From Diplosphaera chodatii (lineage: Eukaryota > Chlorophyta > Trebouxiophyceae > Prasiolales > Stichococcaceae): a stretch of DNA of 64,000 nt. Below are positions 32,101-44,138 of this stretch, in pieces. The stretch lies in contig JAALGY010000059.1 in assembly GCA_032358165.1 (NCBI GenBank), positions 1 to 64,000 of the forward strand. Direction: 5' to 3'. Below the pieces are notes generated by a model. That model was given only the letters and a program-made list of their open reading frames with translations, had not been told where the DNA came from and did no database searches. A program made the translations under genes and the position numbers. The first letter of the stretch is position 1; each line of letters starts with the position of its first letter.

Positions 32101-35100
32101 GCAGCATCCTCCATTAGCTGCCGCTTGCAGGACAAGTGGCGGGGTGACATTGTTCTGCAGAGACTACTATTGCGGTGAGCAAGCATGAACCTGATCGTCC
32201 GCCATTCCAGCGTTGCATGTCAAGAGATCTCACAGCCGTGCTGGGTGGTGGCTGTTAGGACTGTTGGTTTCGGCGGGCGATGCAATGCCAGGGCTGGCAC
32301 ACATGAAGGATGTCATGCCAGTAGCTGCACAGCAGCCTTGTGTCGGTTGGATGCTGCAAATACAGTATGCATTGTGCTTGTGCAGGGTGCGGGCCGCGTA
32401 GCGGGCGCCGCGGCAGTGAATTGCTTGGACTGCACCTGCAGATCGCAGTCGTAGTTGACGAAGAAGTCGACCAGCAGCTGCGGGTCGGCCGCCAGGCGGG
32501 CCAGCGCCTCCAGGGCGGACCGCAGCTGCGCCGGCTCCACCCTGCAGCAGCAGGCGTGCCAGCTTCACGAAGTGGTTGCATCTCGGTCAGACCCACTTGC
32601 TGCAAAAGTGCGGCAGACTGACTACACGCTGCTGGAAATATGTTGACTTTTTGTGCATTGTCCAGCTGTCAGAGCAGTGCTGGAGCGGATGGCGGACTGG
32701 AGCGGTATACAGGATCACAGCACAGTATTGAACCAGAGCAGCACCAAGGCTCAGCAGTGTGAACTTGCCCACCAAAAAACTGGGTACACACAGTGCACTG
32801 CATAGGTAGCAGAGTCGTGCACACGCTGCACCGCATTTGGGCGTTTTCAGCCAGACAACACCAGCCCAGCCCTGTCGTGCGTCTTCACCAGGGTTGGACA
32901 TCTCGTATGGGCAATGTGGCAGTGTGCTGCCGCAGTAGCCGGTTCAGCCAGCCTTCGGGTGCAACAGCTTCAGCTACACTGTCGTTCTCACCTGTCGTTT
33001 TCCATGGGTCGCAGCAGCAGCAGTGGGTAGAACGCCCCCAGCTCGGCTTTGAGCCCCGTGCGCAGCCGCGGCTGCAGCAGCAGCCCGCCAAACAGCCGCG
33101 CAGCCTGTGAACACGCCGGATTCCAGTTTTGTCAGCAGGTCACATACTGACAGGTCTGCACAGTTGCTGTTGAGCTCACGAAGGTTGCATCTGCTGTCAG
33201 ACAAGACACGACCGTGATGATGATTGACGGTCCAATCGCATGGCTCTAGCGGTGGGCACGACAGCTGCTGACCAGGGAGTAGGCCTCGTCGTAGGGGGAG
33301 GTGCAGTTCTTCAGCAGCGCCAGGCACAGCGGCAGGCGCAGCTGCTCCGCTATGTCCGCCCGAATGTTGCCCCACGCCTGCAAGGCCCAAGCAGAGCACC
33401 CTCACCCTCTGGACGCTGACAGGTTTTGCTTTATGATGATGCTACACTGATGCCGCACTGGCACAGGCTTTGGAGTCGCCAGACGCCTGTCAATTATGTT
33501 TGTTGTAGCAGCCAGGCATTGTCGCGCTACAAAAGAGGGCTAGTGTGAACCGTCTCTGAGTAGGTGTTGGCAGTTGTATGGACAGCAGCGCGAAACGGAC
33601 TTCTTCAAGAGCTGCCAGCAGTATGGCAGCATCTGAAGAGTCGTTGGCCGTGCTGCTGTCATCACACTGATGTGTGCAGTGTCAGGGACGAATTTGCTGT
33701 TCGACGCAGGTTGCTCGCGCAGTGGGCCATAACCTCACGACCCTATACTGCCTGGATTGGGTGATGCGTTACTGCACATGTGGACAGCATGGTCGTCACC
33801 TGCAGCGGGTTCTCCAGCAGGCGCACCACCAGGTCCAGCGCCAGCAGCTTGCCCTGGTGCATGTACGCCTCCACCGCGCCGAAGCCCGTCTCCCGCGCCG
33901 CCATCTACGGCAGCGCATAACACCGGTCCCAAGTGCACGCTGCCGGGGGGGACCCAGCAGAGCAGCAAGCCTGCATGGACGTTGCCTTGCAGCACATAAA
34001 GAGGTGCATCCGCAACTGAACCTTGACGCATGGCTGATGCGTGGTGTGAAAGTTCAGCAAGGCCGGACGAACTTCATGCGCAGCAGGGCTGGCTGTGAAG
34101 TTTGCCGACTCTCTCGTGCTTTCACACCTGCCCTCCCGGTGCCCATGTGTGCAAAGCAAGAAGTTCATCACGACACGCGCTGCTAAGGTCTGTCAACACG
34201 TCCAGGCTGAAGCTGTCAGCACACGCTTCACATCCTGGAAATCCTTTTGTTTGGTGCGCAGATGGTAACAAAGGGGCTGATCCCTGCAGCCAGCAGTCGG
34301 GCGATCATGCAGTATGTCAGGAGCGCCGGCTGCGCAGCTGCGCAACAGCTGCGTACCTTGCACAGGGCGGTGACGACGATCAGCACGTCGCGCTCCACCA
34401 CGTTGAGGTGGCGCCACGCCGCCGCCCGCCGCTCCCGCATCAGCGACTGCACGCAGCAGATCCAGGCCTCGGACCAGCAGCAGCAGCAGCATGCAGCTGC
34501 TACCACATGACCACACCCTCTGCTTGCTGTCTACAAGGCGCAGCAGCAGGCATCAGCATGGTTTCCAATGTCTGACACGGCATGCCAGACACAGGCACCA
34601 TCAAGCCCCTGAGCCTGAGGTCAGAGGGTGGAGACAGGACGCACCCGCCGCACGTCCCGCGGCGTCGCGGTGGGCCCGCCGTCCGCTGACGTCGCCAGCG
34701 CCGCGTCGCTCTCTGACGCTGTGTCCATCTGGTCGAGTGCACGCTCCAGGCCCCTACAAAAACCCGCATCGGCGTACATTTGCTCCTTTCCCCGGACATC
34801 GCAGGTGTCACCCGCTTGCAGATACCAGTTCCACACATGTGAAGGATGCACAGCGCTGAGTCATGTCACAGCACACCTGATGTCCGCCTGCTCGGCGAGC
34901 GACGCCAGCTCAGCGGTCCGCGTGTTGGCCATGGCGCTGCGGACCGCCTCGCTGCCGGCGGGGCTGCTTCCCGCTTCCTGTGCCGGCTCTGTCCCACCTG
35001 CCGCCCCCGCCTGCTCACGCCCCTGCTCTGAGCCCTCCTCCAGCGACTCCCGGCTGTAGGAGCGCCTGCATCTTGCACAGATTGGCATTGGTGCAGACTG

Positions 35101-38100
35101 CAGTGATGCACTGCTCTACTCCGAATCGTATCGGCCCCTGCTGCCGGTAAGTCCGACATGCGGGCTTAATCCCCAGGATCCTGCCTTGCTGATGACATCA
35201 GCAACCACCGTTTGCTTGACTTGTACAAAGCCTGCTCAACACAAGTCCATGCACAATGCCTCTACTTGGCACGCAGATCGTGCACCGACATGCAGCACAC
35301 GCATGGTCTCAGCCACCAAGCTGTGCAACCAAGCACAGCTTATCAGTCGTGAACATTAGCGAGCTGCATGCTGACATGTATATGAGCTGGCGGAGGTGAC
35401 GTCTGTGTGGGCTTGCAAGACGTCACATCATGTGAATGCGACCGGCCAAGCGAAGCAAGCCAGTTGTGACGCAATTGCACAAACTTCGGATTGAAAGCGT
35501 CTGCCATGGTAGCAAGCACTTGGATGGCATTCTTCCAAGGTGCTGCACCCCGAGCCTCGAAGGCACACGGGTTCCTGAAAGACACGCCAGGGGTCTTCTC
35601 CGCAGCACCAAACGTCACAGGGACACGACTGCCACAGGAGCACCTGGGCTGCAGGGAGCCGGGGCTGACGCGCAGGTGCGGGAGGCCCGCGCCAAAGCTG
35701 ATATCGCTGGGGGCGCCCACCGCCGCGACGCCGTCCTCGGCCTCCGCCGCCTGAGCAGATGCGGCGCCTGCGCGGCGGGCATGGAGCCAGGCGGGCTGTG
35801 CAAGCGCTGCCCCGGGAGCATGACTCAAGCACCTCCGCAACAGGACCACCCTCTCGCAGCTGGCAAGGCGCACGCGCAAAGGGCGCGACTGCCAGCGCAT
35901 GGGAGGTGCTGGACAAGGGTGCAGCAGATTTTTCGCAGCCAACAGCGGTTGATAAGAGCATAGGACACCTGGCTGCCGTGCCGCCGGCTCGGGCGTCCCA
36001 GCCGCCTCGCCAGCTGCTTGCTCAGGCCCCTCGCTCTGCGCCCCAGCGGCGGCGGCGGGCTGGTAGTGTGTGGCGCCGGCCGCGACATGCTCCACGGGCG
36101 GCGTGCTGCCCTGCAGCGGCACCGTCTGCGGCGGCTGCGGCGGCGGTGGTGGCGGCGGCTGCTCCGCCGAGGCCGCGCGGGACGGCGGCAGCGGCAGGCC
36201 GGGCGAGAGTGCATCCGGCGGCAGCGGCTTGCCTGCAAAGTGAAAACGACATCTGCTTCAGAATATTCTCACGATTCAGATGTCAAAAGTACCATAGTTG
36301 CTGAGGCCCCACCCTGCCGCAATGTCCACATGTGATAACAGCCTAGACAGCTGTGGATTGCATTTGAATAGTATGCAGGGCTTCACAATTAGTGCATAAG
36401 CTCGCACCGTGAGTGAAAGAGCAAACGAACAGGCGTTGATGCAACCCTGGGTACAACTGATGATGCTTGCCAATCAAGGCTTCTGTCACGTGCACAATGG
36501 CATGGTCAATGCTGGCAGCGGATTCAAAAAATAAATCATTCATGTTCAGTTGACAGCCGACTGCTGCCAGCTTGCAGCATTGGCCCACGTTTCGCCGTAT
36601 TGTGTCGACATAGGACAATGCATTGTACTAACACTGTCACACGCGGTACTGTTCAGGCGCCTTGTGCGCAGCCACCTTGGGCTTGTGGGTCTGGAGCAGG
36701 CACTCACAGCACTATTGCATAACATGTACAGCAGGACTCTCGCACCTTCGGGCACGGGGCCCAGGTGGCCGGCGCTGCCGTGGGGCGGGGTGCGGCCGAA
36801 GACCGAGCTCGGCGCCTCGCTGGCAGCCGAGCCGGGCGTGGCGCCGCCGAACCACCCCGCAGCGCCCGGCTCCAGAGAGTGCGCGGGGGACGTGCGCCGG
36901 GACTGCGGGCACGACAGCTTTGTTTGTAGTTCCTCAATGAGTTTTGATGTCAGACCCATCTGTAGAGATGTCCACGAGGTCAAGCACATGTGCACTCGAC
37001 CAAGGTTTGAGCGGGTACACGGCCATCAGGAGGCGGAGTGGTTTCCGCATCGCATGTCTGCACCCTGGCACGGCACAATATATGCGATGCTCAAACCAAT
37101 GGACTGCTCCTGATGGGACTTGCGCTGAGCGCCAAACCGGTGACAAGACAGCAATATAGCGCAGATATAACCTGAACCAAGTGCAAGTTGAAGATTGATA
37201 TAGTGTGCTGTGCAGTCAGGTCAGGCCGTCAGGTGGGCACCAGCAAGCAGGCGACAGCACCGCATACATTGCCAGAGCAGTGCATGAATCTGCCCTGTCC
37301 TGCAACCTCCAAATATGAATCGAGGGCAGCTGGCGCACTATCAGGCAGGACCACGGTACCATTGCCGCGTAACCTTCCTGGACAAGTGCATCTGCGCCTT
37401 CCATGCACAGACTGCTGCCAGACCTTGTTGATTGTGAAGCTTGATATATCAGATGCACACAGACCAACTCCGTTGGGCTCACCAGGGGGTACAGCGTGAC
37501 ATGCTTGAGCACGGTGTTGAGCATCTGCAGCAGCGCGTTGCGCGCCGTGCGCTGCATGTCGCCCGCATCCGCGCCCACCGCCACATTGAACACGGTGCGG
37601 ATGGCCTGCAAGTCGCAGGGCAAGGAAAAGGCAGCGCTTGCAACTGGTTGACAGAACGGGGTTGCTGGTCGCACCCCGTGCGTCACGACTCTGCGCATGA
37701 TGCTTGCACATGTGGGCACAGCGTGGTGCTGATGTGCCTGGCGTATCGTGATGCGGCTGCACCATCGCAGCAGCCCTCGCTAGCTGCCCCGACAGCTGCA
37801 GCAGCCGCTGGTGATGGGTACACATACCTGCACGAGGCAGTCGCCGTGGGCGCGAAAGTGCTCGGCGGTGGTGATCGTCAGCAGCGCCCGCACCACCGCG
37901 AGCTGCACATCCGATGATGTTGTGTCGCCGCACTTTGCCACAATGCCCACCACCTGCGTGCAGGACACACCGACCACTCAGCAACCTGGCACAAAGGTCC
38001 CGGCAGCGCCCGCTCCAACATTGGCTTTAGTATGCTGAGCCGCTTGACCTGCCACACGGGTACTGCAGTGCCAGCCACCTGCTATCATCAGTGTGCCTCG

Positions 38101-38951
38101 ATGGACACTTTGAGCAGGCAAGCCGACCTCAAGCAAGACCCCAGTCAGCGATGTAGCTGCACCTGGGACACGATGGTGTCATCATCCAGGCGCCCCGAGC
38201 GTGTGTTCTCGCCCTGCAGGTACGAGTACGCCACCTGCAAGCAGTGTAAAGAGAATAAGAGTCCACGATGGTGACCAATCAGCCGAAAAGTGATTTGACA
38301 TGTCAGGACGCAGAGGCTGCAGCACTGCTCAGGTCCTGTAGTGCTCCAAGCTAAACCCTAAGCCCACCAGCTTGTGCAGGCAGCCGAGCGCGGGCTCCAC
38401 CAGCTTGGCGTTGCCCGACCCCGCGGCCAGCTTGAGCGGCTCCAGAACCCAGGCGGCGGTGGGCTTGTCCAGGGGCGCGGTGATGCGCTTGCCGGGATTC
38501 TGATCCGCGTCCTCCCGCAGCTTGTCTGCGGGGACCCACCCAGGAGTGGTTTCGACGGCTGCGCATGGCTGTAGCGCGGTGCCTCAACGGAGCGCCGCCG
38601 ACGCAGTGGGCACCTTGTGAGGTGCCTTGGGCAAGATTGATGTATCAATTGCGGCTGTATGGTCAGCAAAGCGTATGCACTCGCTGGACATGACTCGTCA
38701 TGTGCTCGAGGTCATACGGTTGTGAGACTGCCCAGTGGATCTGCGAAATGCGCACCCAGTAGCGGCTTGCAGGAGGCGCGCAGTGCCTTCCCCTCGGCCG
38801 ACCTGCCGCTGGCCTCGTTGTATATGCGGGCCAGGGCGCCGTCGATGAAGGTCTCGAACGCGGCATCCAGGCCGCGCTTGCAGGGCTCGATGTGGTCCGG
38901 CAGTGTGGCATCCCCCGAGTCCCCAAACAAGGAAAGGCCGAACGGCGCCAT
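20143..38951 (-). CDS. BIG-type ARF guanine-nucleotide exchange factor, Sec7 domain (43 exons)
   Basis: Activates ARF GTPases at the trans-Golgi/endosome. ATG at 38951, stop at 20143; 43 exons in consistent phase give 2,034 aa (plant BIGs are about 1,700-1,800). DCB region: 38756-38951, 38368-38525, 38163-38234, 37828-37953, 37483-37605 ([24 protein letters not shown]). Ala/Pro/Gln-rich inserts: 36746-36902, 35969-36232, 35644-35767, 34877-35065. HUS region: 34357-34446 ([13 protein letters not shown]), 33800-33904, 33273-33377, 32992-33104, 32436-32541 ([14 protein letters not shown]), 31859-31999. Sec7: 30973-31084, 30444-30576 ([10 protein letters not shown]), 30119-30318 ([31 protein letters not shown]). 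The glutamic finger of LPGEAQ sits at the intron 19 junction. HDS repeats follow from 29726-29946 down to 20143-20257. Intron 22 has a GC donor. The BIG rather than GNOM class is chosen from the KFAERYC/NTDAHNP wording. Confidence 0.93.
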
Positions 38952-39526
38952 CGATTACAATCGTGTCACTATCTACATGGTCATAGACAGTGATCTACGG
39001 CCATGGACTGTCTTGCTGCCCGCCGAGAGAGCAATGTGCAATTCTGGTCGGCCAGAATGCAACGTTCCGAACCCCCTAGAAGCTGCGCTTTGGCATGTCA
39101 CCCACCAAGCAAGACGATTCTGAATGCATTCATGCAGCTGCAAGACTGCAAGTACCTGCAGATTTGCGTGTTGACCAATACAAACACCACGGTCCTCGTC
39201 AAGGGCTGGGCATGTCCCCTGCTGTTTTGCCATGAGGTGCAGGCCGCGCTTGCATCTGCAAGTTGACGGTGCTATGCAATATAACCTTTTCTTGGTTACG
39301 AACTGGTAAGAGCAACGGTCGCGACAGCCATAGACAGAGTTCCTTCTTGATCATCTGCACAAACATGCTGAGGTGTCCGACCACGGCCTGATACACCTCT
39401 GTCGTCTTGTGCACCCGAATTCTGGGTGCAGCCTCACCGATCGTGTGGAGCCTCGGTGATCAACACACAGCCCCTTGTTCAGCGCGTGCCTGCGCCGGTG
39501 CAGTCAGCAATGCTACTGTCTGCCCA
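38952..39526. promoter_or_regulatory. divergent intergenic region between BIG and a plus-strand gene
   Basis: The BIG start codon (minus) and the start chosen for the 39527 gene (plus) face away across 575 bp, so both promoters should lie here. No specific element is recognised. The plus-strand gene could start a little later, which would widen the region. Confidence 0.4.
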
Positions 39527-41857
39527 ATGACGATCCTGCGGCTGCAGACTAGCACGCAGTCTGCTACGATGCTGCCGAGCTCAGCTGCCGGGCGTCGCAG
39601 CACGATGCCAGGACAACAGCCGCAGCGGCATGACTTCAGGTGCCTGAACACGCATGTCCGCCCACAGCCGCTGCGGCAGCAGAAATGCCATCACCCCGCA
39701 CCGCTTCGGGGGCACAGGCAACGCTGGCGCAGCACCGCGCTGGTGTGCGCGTGCTGCGCCGTGCTCGCTGCCGCAGCGTCCCCCGCAGCCACAGCATCGC
39801 TGCCCAGCAGCACAGCGCAGCTGTGGCCGCTGCTCTCTGCTGGGCAGAGCAGCGAGGGCGGCGCTGAGCATGTGAGCGGCGCGGTGTCGGGTCGAACGCA
39901 CTGGCCTACAGAAGCAGAGCGCCGTGGAACAGCAGCCGATGTGCTGGCGGTGCTCTCGGGGAAGCATCTGCACGACGCCAAGTGGGTAAGAGGCAAGCTG
40001 CCCGCCTGTGCAGCTGCACACGTCGTGACGGGCGGTAGCATGTGGCTTCCAGCCGCCTCTTTCCTGTGCTCGCCATCATCATGCTTTGCCTCGGACACCA
40101 CGCTCACCTCTGCACAGCCGCTCCTCCTGGCACTACTTTATAAACGTCATGCCATCATTGGGCTGTGATGACAGGAGGCTCGGCTGCGGCGCTCGGTGGT
40201 GCGGCTGCACCCGCTGCCGCGCCCACCCACGGCGTGGCGGGTGCTGTGCAAGCAGGCGGCTGCGGGGAATGCGTCAGCGCCGAGGCGCGCGCTGGCGTGG
40301 CGGCAGCACCGCGTGCCAGACGTAGAGGGCGCCGCAGGTGGATACACAAAAACGAGTCACCAGCTGCGCGAGACGCCGCTGTGACTGCGGTGATCAGGCA
40401 CACAAGGGATCATGCACGGGCGCTGTCACACACAAAGAAGTGTCGCATATCTGCAGGTCACCGCTGCCAGCTGACCAGCCTGCCGGCATGTCGGCGGTTT
40501 GCGGCGCCGTCCCTCAATGTGTGGCTGGCGGCGCTGTTCCGGGCGCTGCCGATGGCAATGACAGCCGCGGGACTGCAGCCGGTGAGTCGGGCTGCGTCAG
40601 CAGCAACCATGGATGTTGCGTCGCTGCCATAGAGTGTGAGGGAGTGTGCGGCTTTGCTGCAGTATAGCCTCCATGCGATATGTGCCAGGTGTGCCGCAAT
40701 GCTTTTCTGCTCGTCACTGACAGGCATGTGTAGAACCTTGACATCTCTGCTGCTGTCACAGGTGGCGCTCAGCCGCTATGATCTGTTCCACGCGCACCTG
40801 TTTGCAGCGCACACCAGTAACGAGCTGGTGCGTGCCTTGTCCTCTCACGGGCAAGAGCTCGGTTGAGTTGCCAACACATGCGATGCTGAATCCAATCCTG
40901 TGATTTCATTCAACCCTTCCAAAGGTATTCCTTCCGCTTTTCCCGTCCCAAAACAACCCCAGAAAAGAAAACCCAAAAAACCCCGCAGTGCACACCAGGG
41001 GCCTGCGCTGGGTCGTCCTCACCCGAGTCTCTGCTCATCGCAGGGGCTGCTCTTCCATGCGCGGGAGTACCCGGCGCAGGACAACAACACCGCCGCGCCG
41101 ACCTACTTCCCCTATAATTTGGGTTATTGTCAATGTGGCACCCCGTTCGCGTTTGACAGCGGCGCCATGGACCACCGCAACATACTGTACTTCCAGGTTG
41201 GTATGGCTCTGTCGCATCCCTCTGTCAGTGCCCGAGGCACCCCTCTGGGAAAAGCCCCTCATGTGGCCCTGAACAAGCTGCGCTGCTTCGCAGTGAACAC
41301 GGTCCTTTCCTTCGCACATGCTGTCAGCTGGCGTGGGCATGTGAGTCACTCAACACACCGGTGGTCCTGCAGGGCAAGGCGGCGGTGCTTGACGTGGGCC
41401 CTGGCAGCGCGCTGCACACGCGCCTGATCATGGACGGTCTGCAGGTGCACCCCACCTGTCCCGGATGTCAGCCCCACCATACCAGACTGAGTGACACATG
41501 CATCGCATCATGTCAAATGACGGCACTCTGCTGGCTGTACACCAGCAGTGTACGCGTCTGCCAACATGATGTGATGCAGTGGGCCTCTCATGGTGTCGTT
41601 TTGTCAACACAACGTGAGGTGCCTGCAGCAGCGGCAAGCTGGTCGCTGCAAGTAGCTGCACCATGCTGCTGTCGCACTCCATAATGCTCAGAATGTGGGT
41701 ACACACTTCTGGCCGCAGTGAAGCCGTGGATATTTGGATCATGCAGGAGGTGCGCACGGTGCAGGAGGGCGACTTTGGGCGGCGGCTGCTGGACGTAAAC
41801 TACTTCCATGCGCTCAGGGACCGGCGCCCGCAGCACCGCGTCTTCGTCTGCCCCTGA
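39527..41857 (+). CDS. unrecognised protein, possibly targeted (7 exons)
   Basis: Exons 39527-39985, 40175-40337, 40457-40581, 40762-40827, 41044-41196, 41373-41444 and 41747-41857 join in phase to 382 aa. I do not recognise a named family. The N-terminal third is basic and Ser/Ala/Gln-rich with a hydrophobic Cys/Ala stretch (ALVCACCAVLAAAA), suggesting an organelle or secretory targeting region; several in-frame ATGs (39527, 39569, 39602) make the start uncertain. The C-terminal half looks strongly constrained: LFHAREYPAQDNN, TYFPYNLGYCQCGTPF, GAMDHRNILYFQ, then AAVLDVGPGSALHTRLIMDG and DFGRRLLDVNYFHALRD. The paired Cys in YCQC and the acidic/aromatic motifs might bind a ligand, but no activity is claimed. 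All introns have GT-AG ends. Confidence 0.7.
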
Positions 41858-42795
41858 GGCGTTGCGCATGTGCTCGGCGCTGCTCAGGCAGCGCAGCAGC
41901 CGCTGCGATGTGCCGAACACGGGGGAATGGGAGAGTTGGTGGCGCCCCTGTGTACCTGTTGCATCTCGGGAGGCTTGCGTTCCGTTCAGCGCTTCAAGTC
42001 GACACCATAAGTGGCCACACAATGTTTGCAGCATGATCAAGACCATTGCTGGACAGCATCAGCTGATCAGAAGTGGCATTCAGTCGGCGGTTGTTGTTCG
42101 TGGTTTACAGCATTGACTTTCAAGGTTGATGTAGATGAGATGGTGCCCAAAACTGCATCCAGAATAGGTACGAATCGACTGCTGACTATCCGATCAGTGA
42201 TACATTCTGCTCGTCGCATCCCACCCTGGGGCTCTCCTGTCCTACTCGATCAATGCTGGCATCGTCTTTGCCAAAAGTTTCTGCAACCCGATGCCCGCAG
42301 GGCAAAGACGCTATATTGACTGCTGCCTTGTACAGGTGCGACGCCTGACTCTGCCTTGCAGCCTACCGCATTGCCAGTGAGCATAACATGGCACCCGCTG
42401 ACGATCGCTATGTGCAGCAGGCAGCGGCGGCCCAAGCGAGTGCGACGCACGGCCGCCGCAGCCCGTGCGTCTAGCTGCCCCTGTGCTACCTCAGACGACT
42501 CTTCAACTCCCGGTCCAGTGTCAGAACGGCACCGCTGCTGAGCAGGACCGCCAAACAGTCACGGGCGTGGCGAACAGCCGGTCTGCCAGCCCCCGCGAGC
42601 AGCACCACACCTGCACGCAGGAGTGGCCGTCCAATGCTCAGTGAGCAAGCACCCGGGCATCCACTGTCCGTTGCACCAGTCCCATCCATGCGCATCTGAC
42701 TGATGCTGCAGCTGCAGCCCCTGTACTCGTCTGAGGTAAGCAGGCTGGCAGGTTCTGCTCTTGCCCGCCGTCAGCTGCACACTGGCAGATAAACC
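41858..42795. other. convergent intergenic region
   Basis: Two genes end towards each other here. Besides their 3' UTRs I see no coding exon with supporting splice sites on either strand, and no repeat or RNA gene. Confidence 0.55.
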
Positions 42796-43528
42796 CTAGC
42801 GCACCAGCAGGCCGCAAGGCCAGCAGATGATGGCCATGCAGACGCCCAGGATGAAGCCGATGGTGGGCCCCACCACCTGCGTGGAGAGTGCTCGAGGGGA
42901 TGTTGACCCGTGATGCCGCTTGCCCAGTCAGCCACAGATGTCAGTGTCAAATACGCACAGGCTGTGTGTGTGATGCTGACGCTCACCTTGCAGCGGCAGG
43001 GGTTGTCGTGCGAGCCTGCGTAAAAACAGACGGTGTTTGGTTATGTTCCAGCATGCAGAGTGCTGTTTGCTGCAACGAACAACCGCTGTCAATATCATGC
43101 TATACGCGCTGCAGCGCGCTACGTTAGAGGCGTGTGCGATGACGCACCAATCTCAATGCAAAACATAGCTGCTGCTGGGCTGGATCTGCAGAATCAGGGC
43201 GACAGCACCTGCATGGGCAACACGGTTGCTTGTTGACATGCGTCAAAGTGATGAGCAGGTGCATGCAGCATCTGCGCACCGCAAGATTTTTGTTTTTGTC
43301 ACGCACTGCATGTCGCTTCCTACCAGAGCATCACCGCATACCTTTGATAGGTCTCAGACTAAATCGCCCAGCTTTTGTCAGGCGCTGAAGTGCAACAGGC
43401 GGCAGCTGCACGAACGGATGCTCGGTCAGCTGCTGTGCAGGTCCCGTCAGCAGAAGCGTGGCTGAAAGTGGTCTTGTAGGGCCCTCCGCCGCAGAAGTAA
43501 ACGTCCACAAACGCGTACAAAAGCACAT
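42796..43528 (-). CDS. small single-pass membrane protein, hypothetical (3 exons)
   Basis: Exons 43342-43528, 42987-43015 and 42796-42876 join in phase (1 then 0) to 98 aa. The N-terminus begins MCFC, followed by a well-behaved soluble stretch (SATLLLTGPAQQL, HPFVQLPPVALQRL, AGRFSLRPIKG). The very short middle exon encodes a Cys pair (NPCRCK) just before a hydrophobic tail in exon 3 (VVGPTIGFILGVCMAIICW) that ends WPCGLLVR. The arrangement suggests a tail-anchored or palmitoylated membrane protein with four Cys near the membrane. No family recognised. An alternative start through an upstream exon (43570-43664) is possible. Last two exons are more certain than the first. Confidence 0.55.
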
Positions 43529-44138
43529 GAATGCAGCAGCAGTCAGTAGCTGAGCGTTTTGTGGCCTTTACGCAGCTCCAGAGGTTGGTCATTCTAAGGG
43601 ACCGGCTTATAAGTCCCGCCTGCAGCATGCCTGTGACGAGAGCGAAGGCGGCAGCTCCTACCACGCGCGTGTGAGCAAATGAAAGCTCACGACATTCAAT
43701 TTACGAAGGCTCTACACACTGAGCGCCTGTCACCGGCTGCACGCTGACAGTGCCCTCCTGGCAGGTCCCCGGCGGTGGCAAAGTTCACGCGCTGATTATG
43801 TTCAGTCATTGATTGAGGCGCTAATCAAGAGGCTCCACCCATTGGCAGCTTCCATAGCGCTTCAGCTGCGCATTGCGGGGCGTGACACCGCGCTGGCTGC
43901 AACTTGACCGCCAACAGCTACTGTGGGATCCGTTGTGCACCTGCTCCCACTGCGGTCAGCCTCTCGTCACCGTACGACGCCGCTCTCACAGCATCTAGGA
44001 ACCAGCCTAGCACCACCCCAGCGCCGGCCGGCCGGCTGGACAGCCGGTTGCCGAGTTGCCAACCGTATCAGCACAGCTCAGCTGGAGTGTTGAGCCCTTC
44101 AAGCCTCAGGTGTCCAGACAGGCAGCCGTTTGGGCAGC
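43529..44138. promoter_or_regulatory. divergent intergenic region
   Basis: The small membrane protein gene (minus) and the alpha/beta hydrolase gene (plus) diverge across about 610 bp. The region should contain both promoters. No named regulatory motif was recognised, and an extra 5' exon of the minus-strand gene near 43570-43664 cannot be ruled out. Confidence 0.4.

Noticed and set aside
38351..38361. Short telomere-like string CTAAACCCTAA inside a BIG intron
   Set aside because: Only one and a half units; similar short strings occur at 42790 and 56451. Too short to claim an interstitial telomere.
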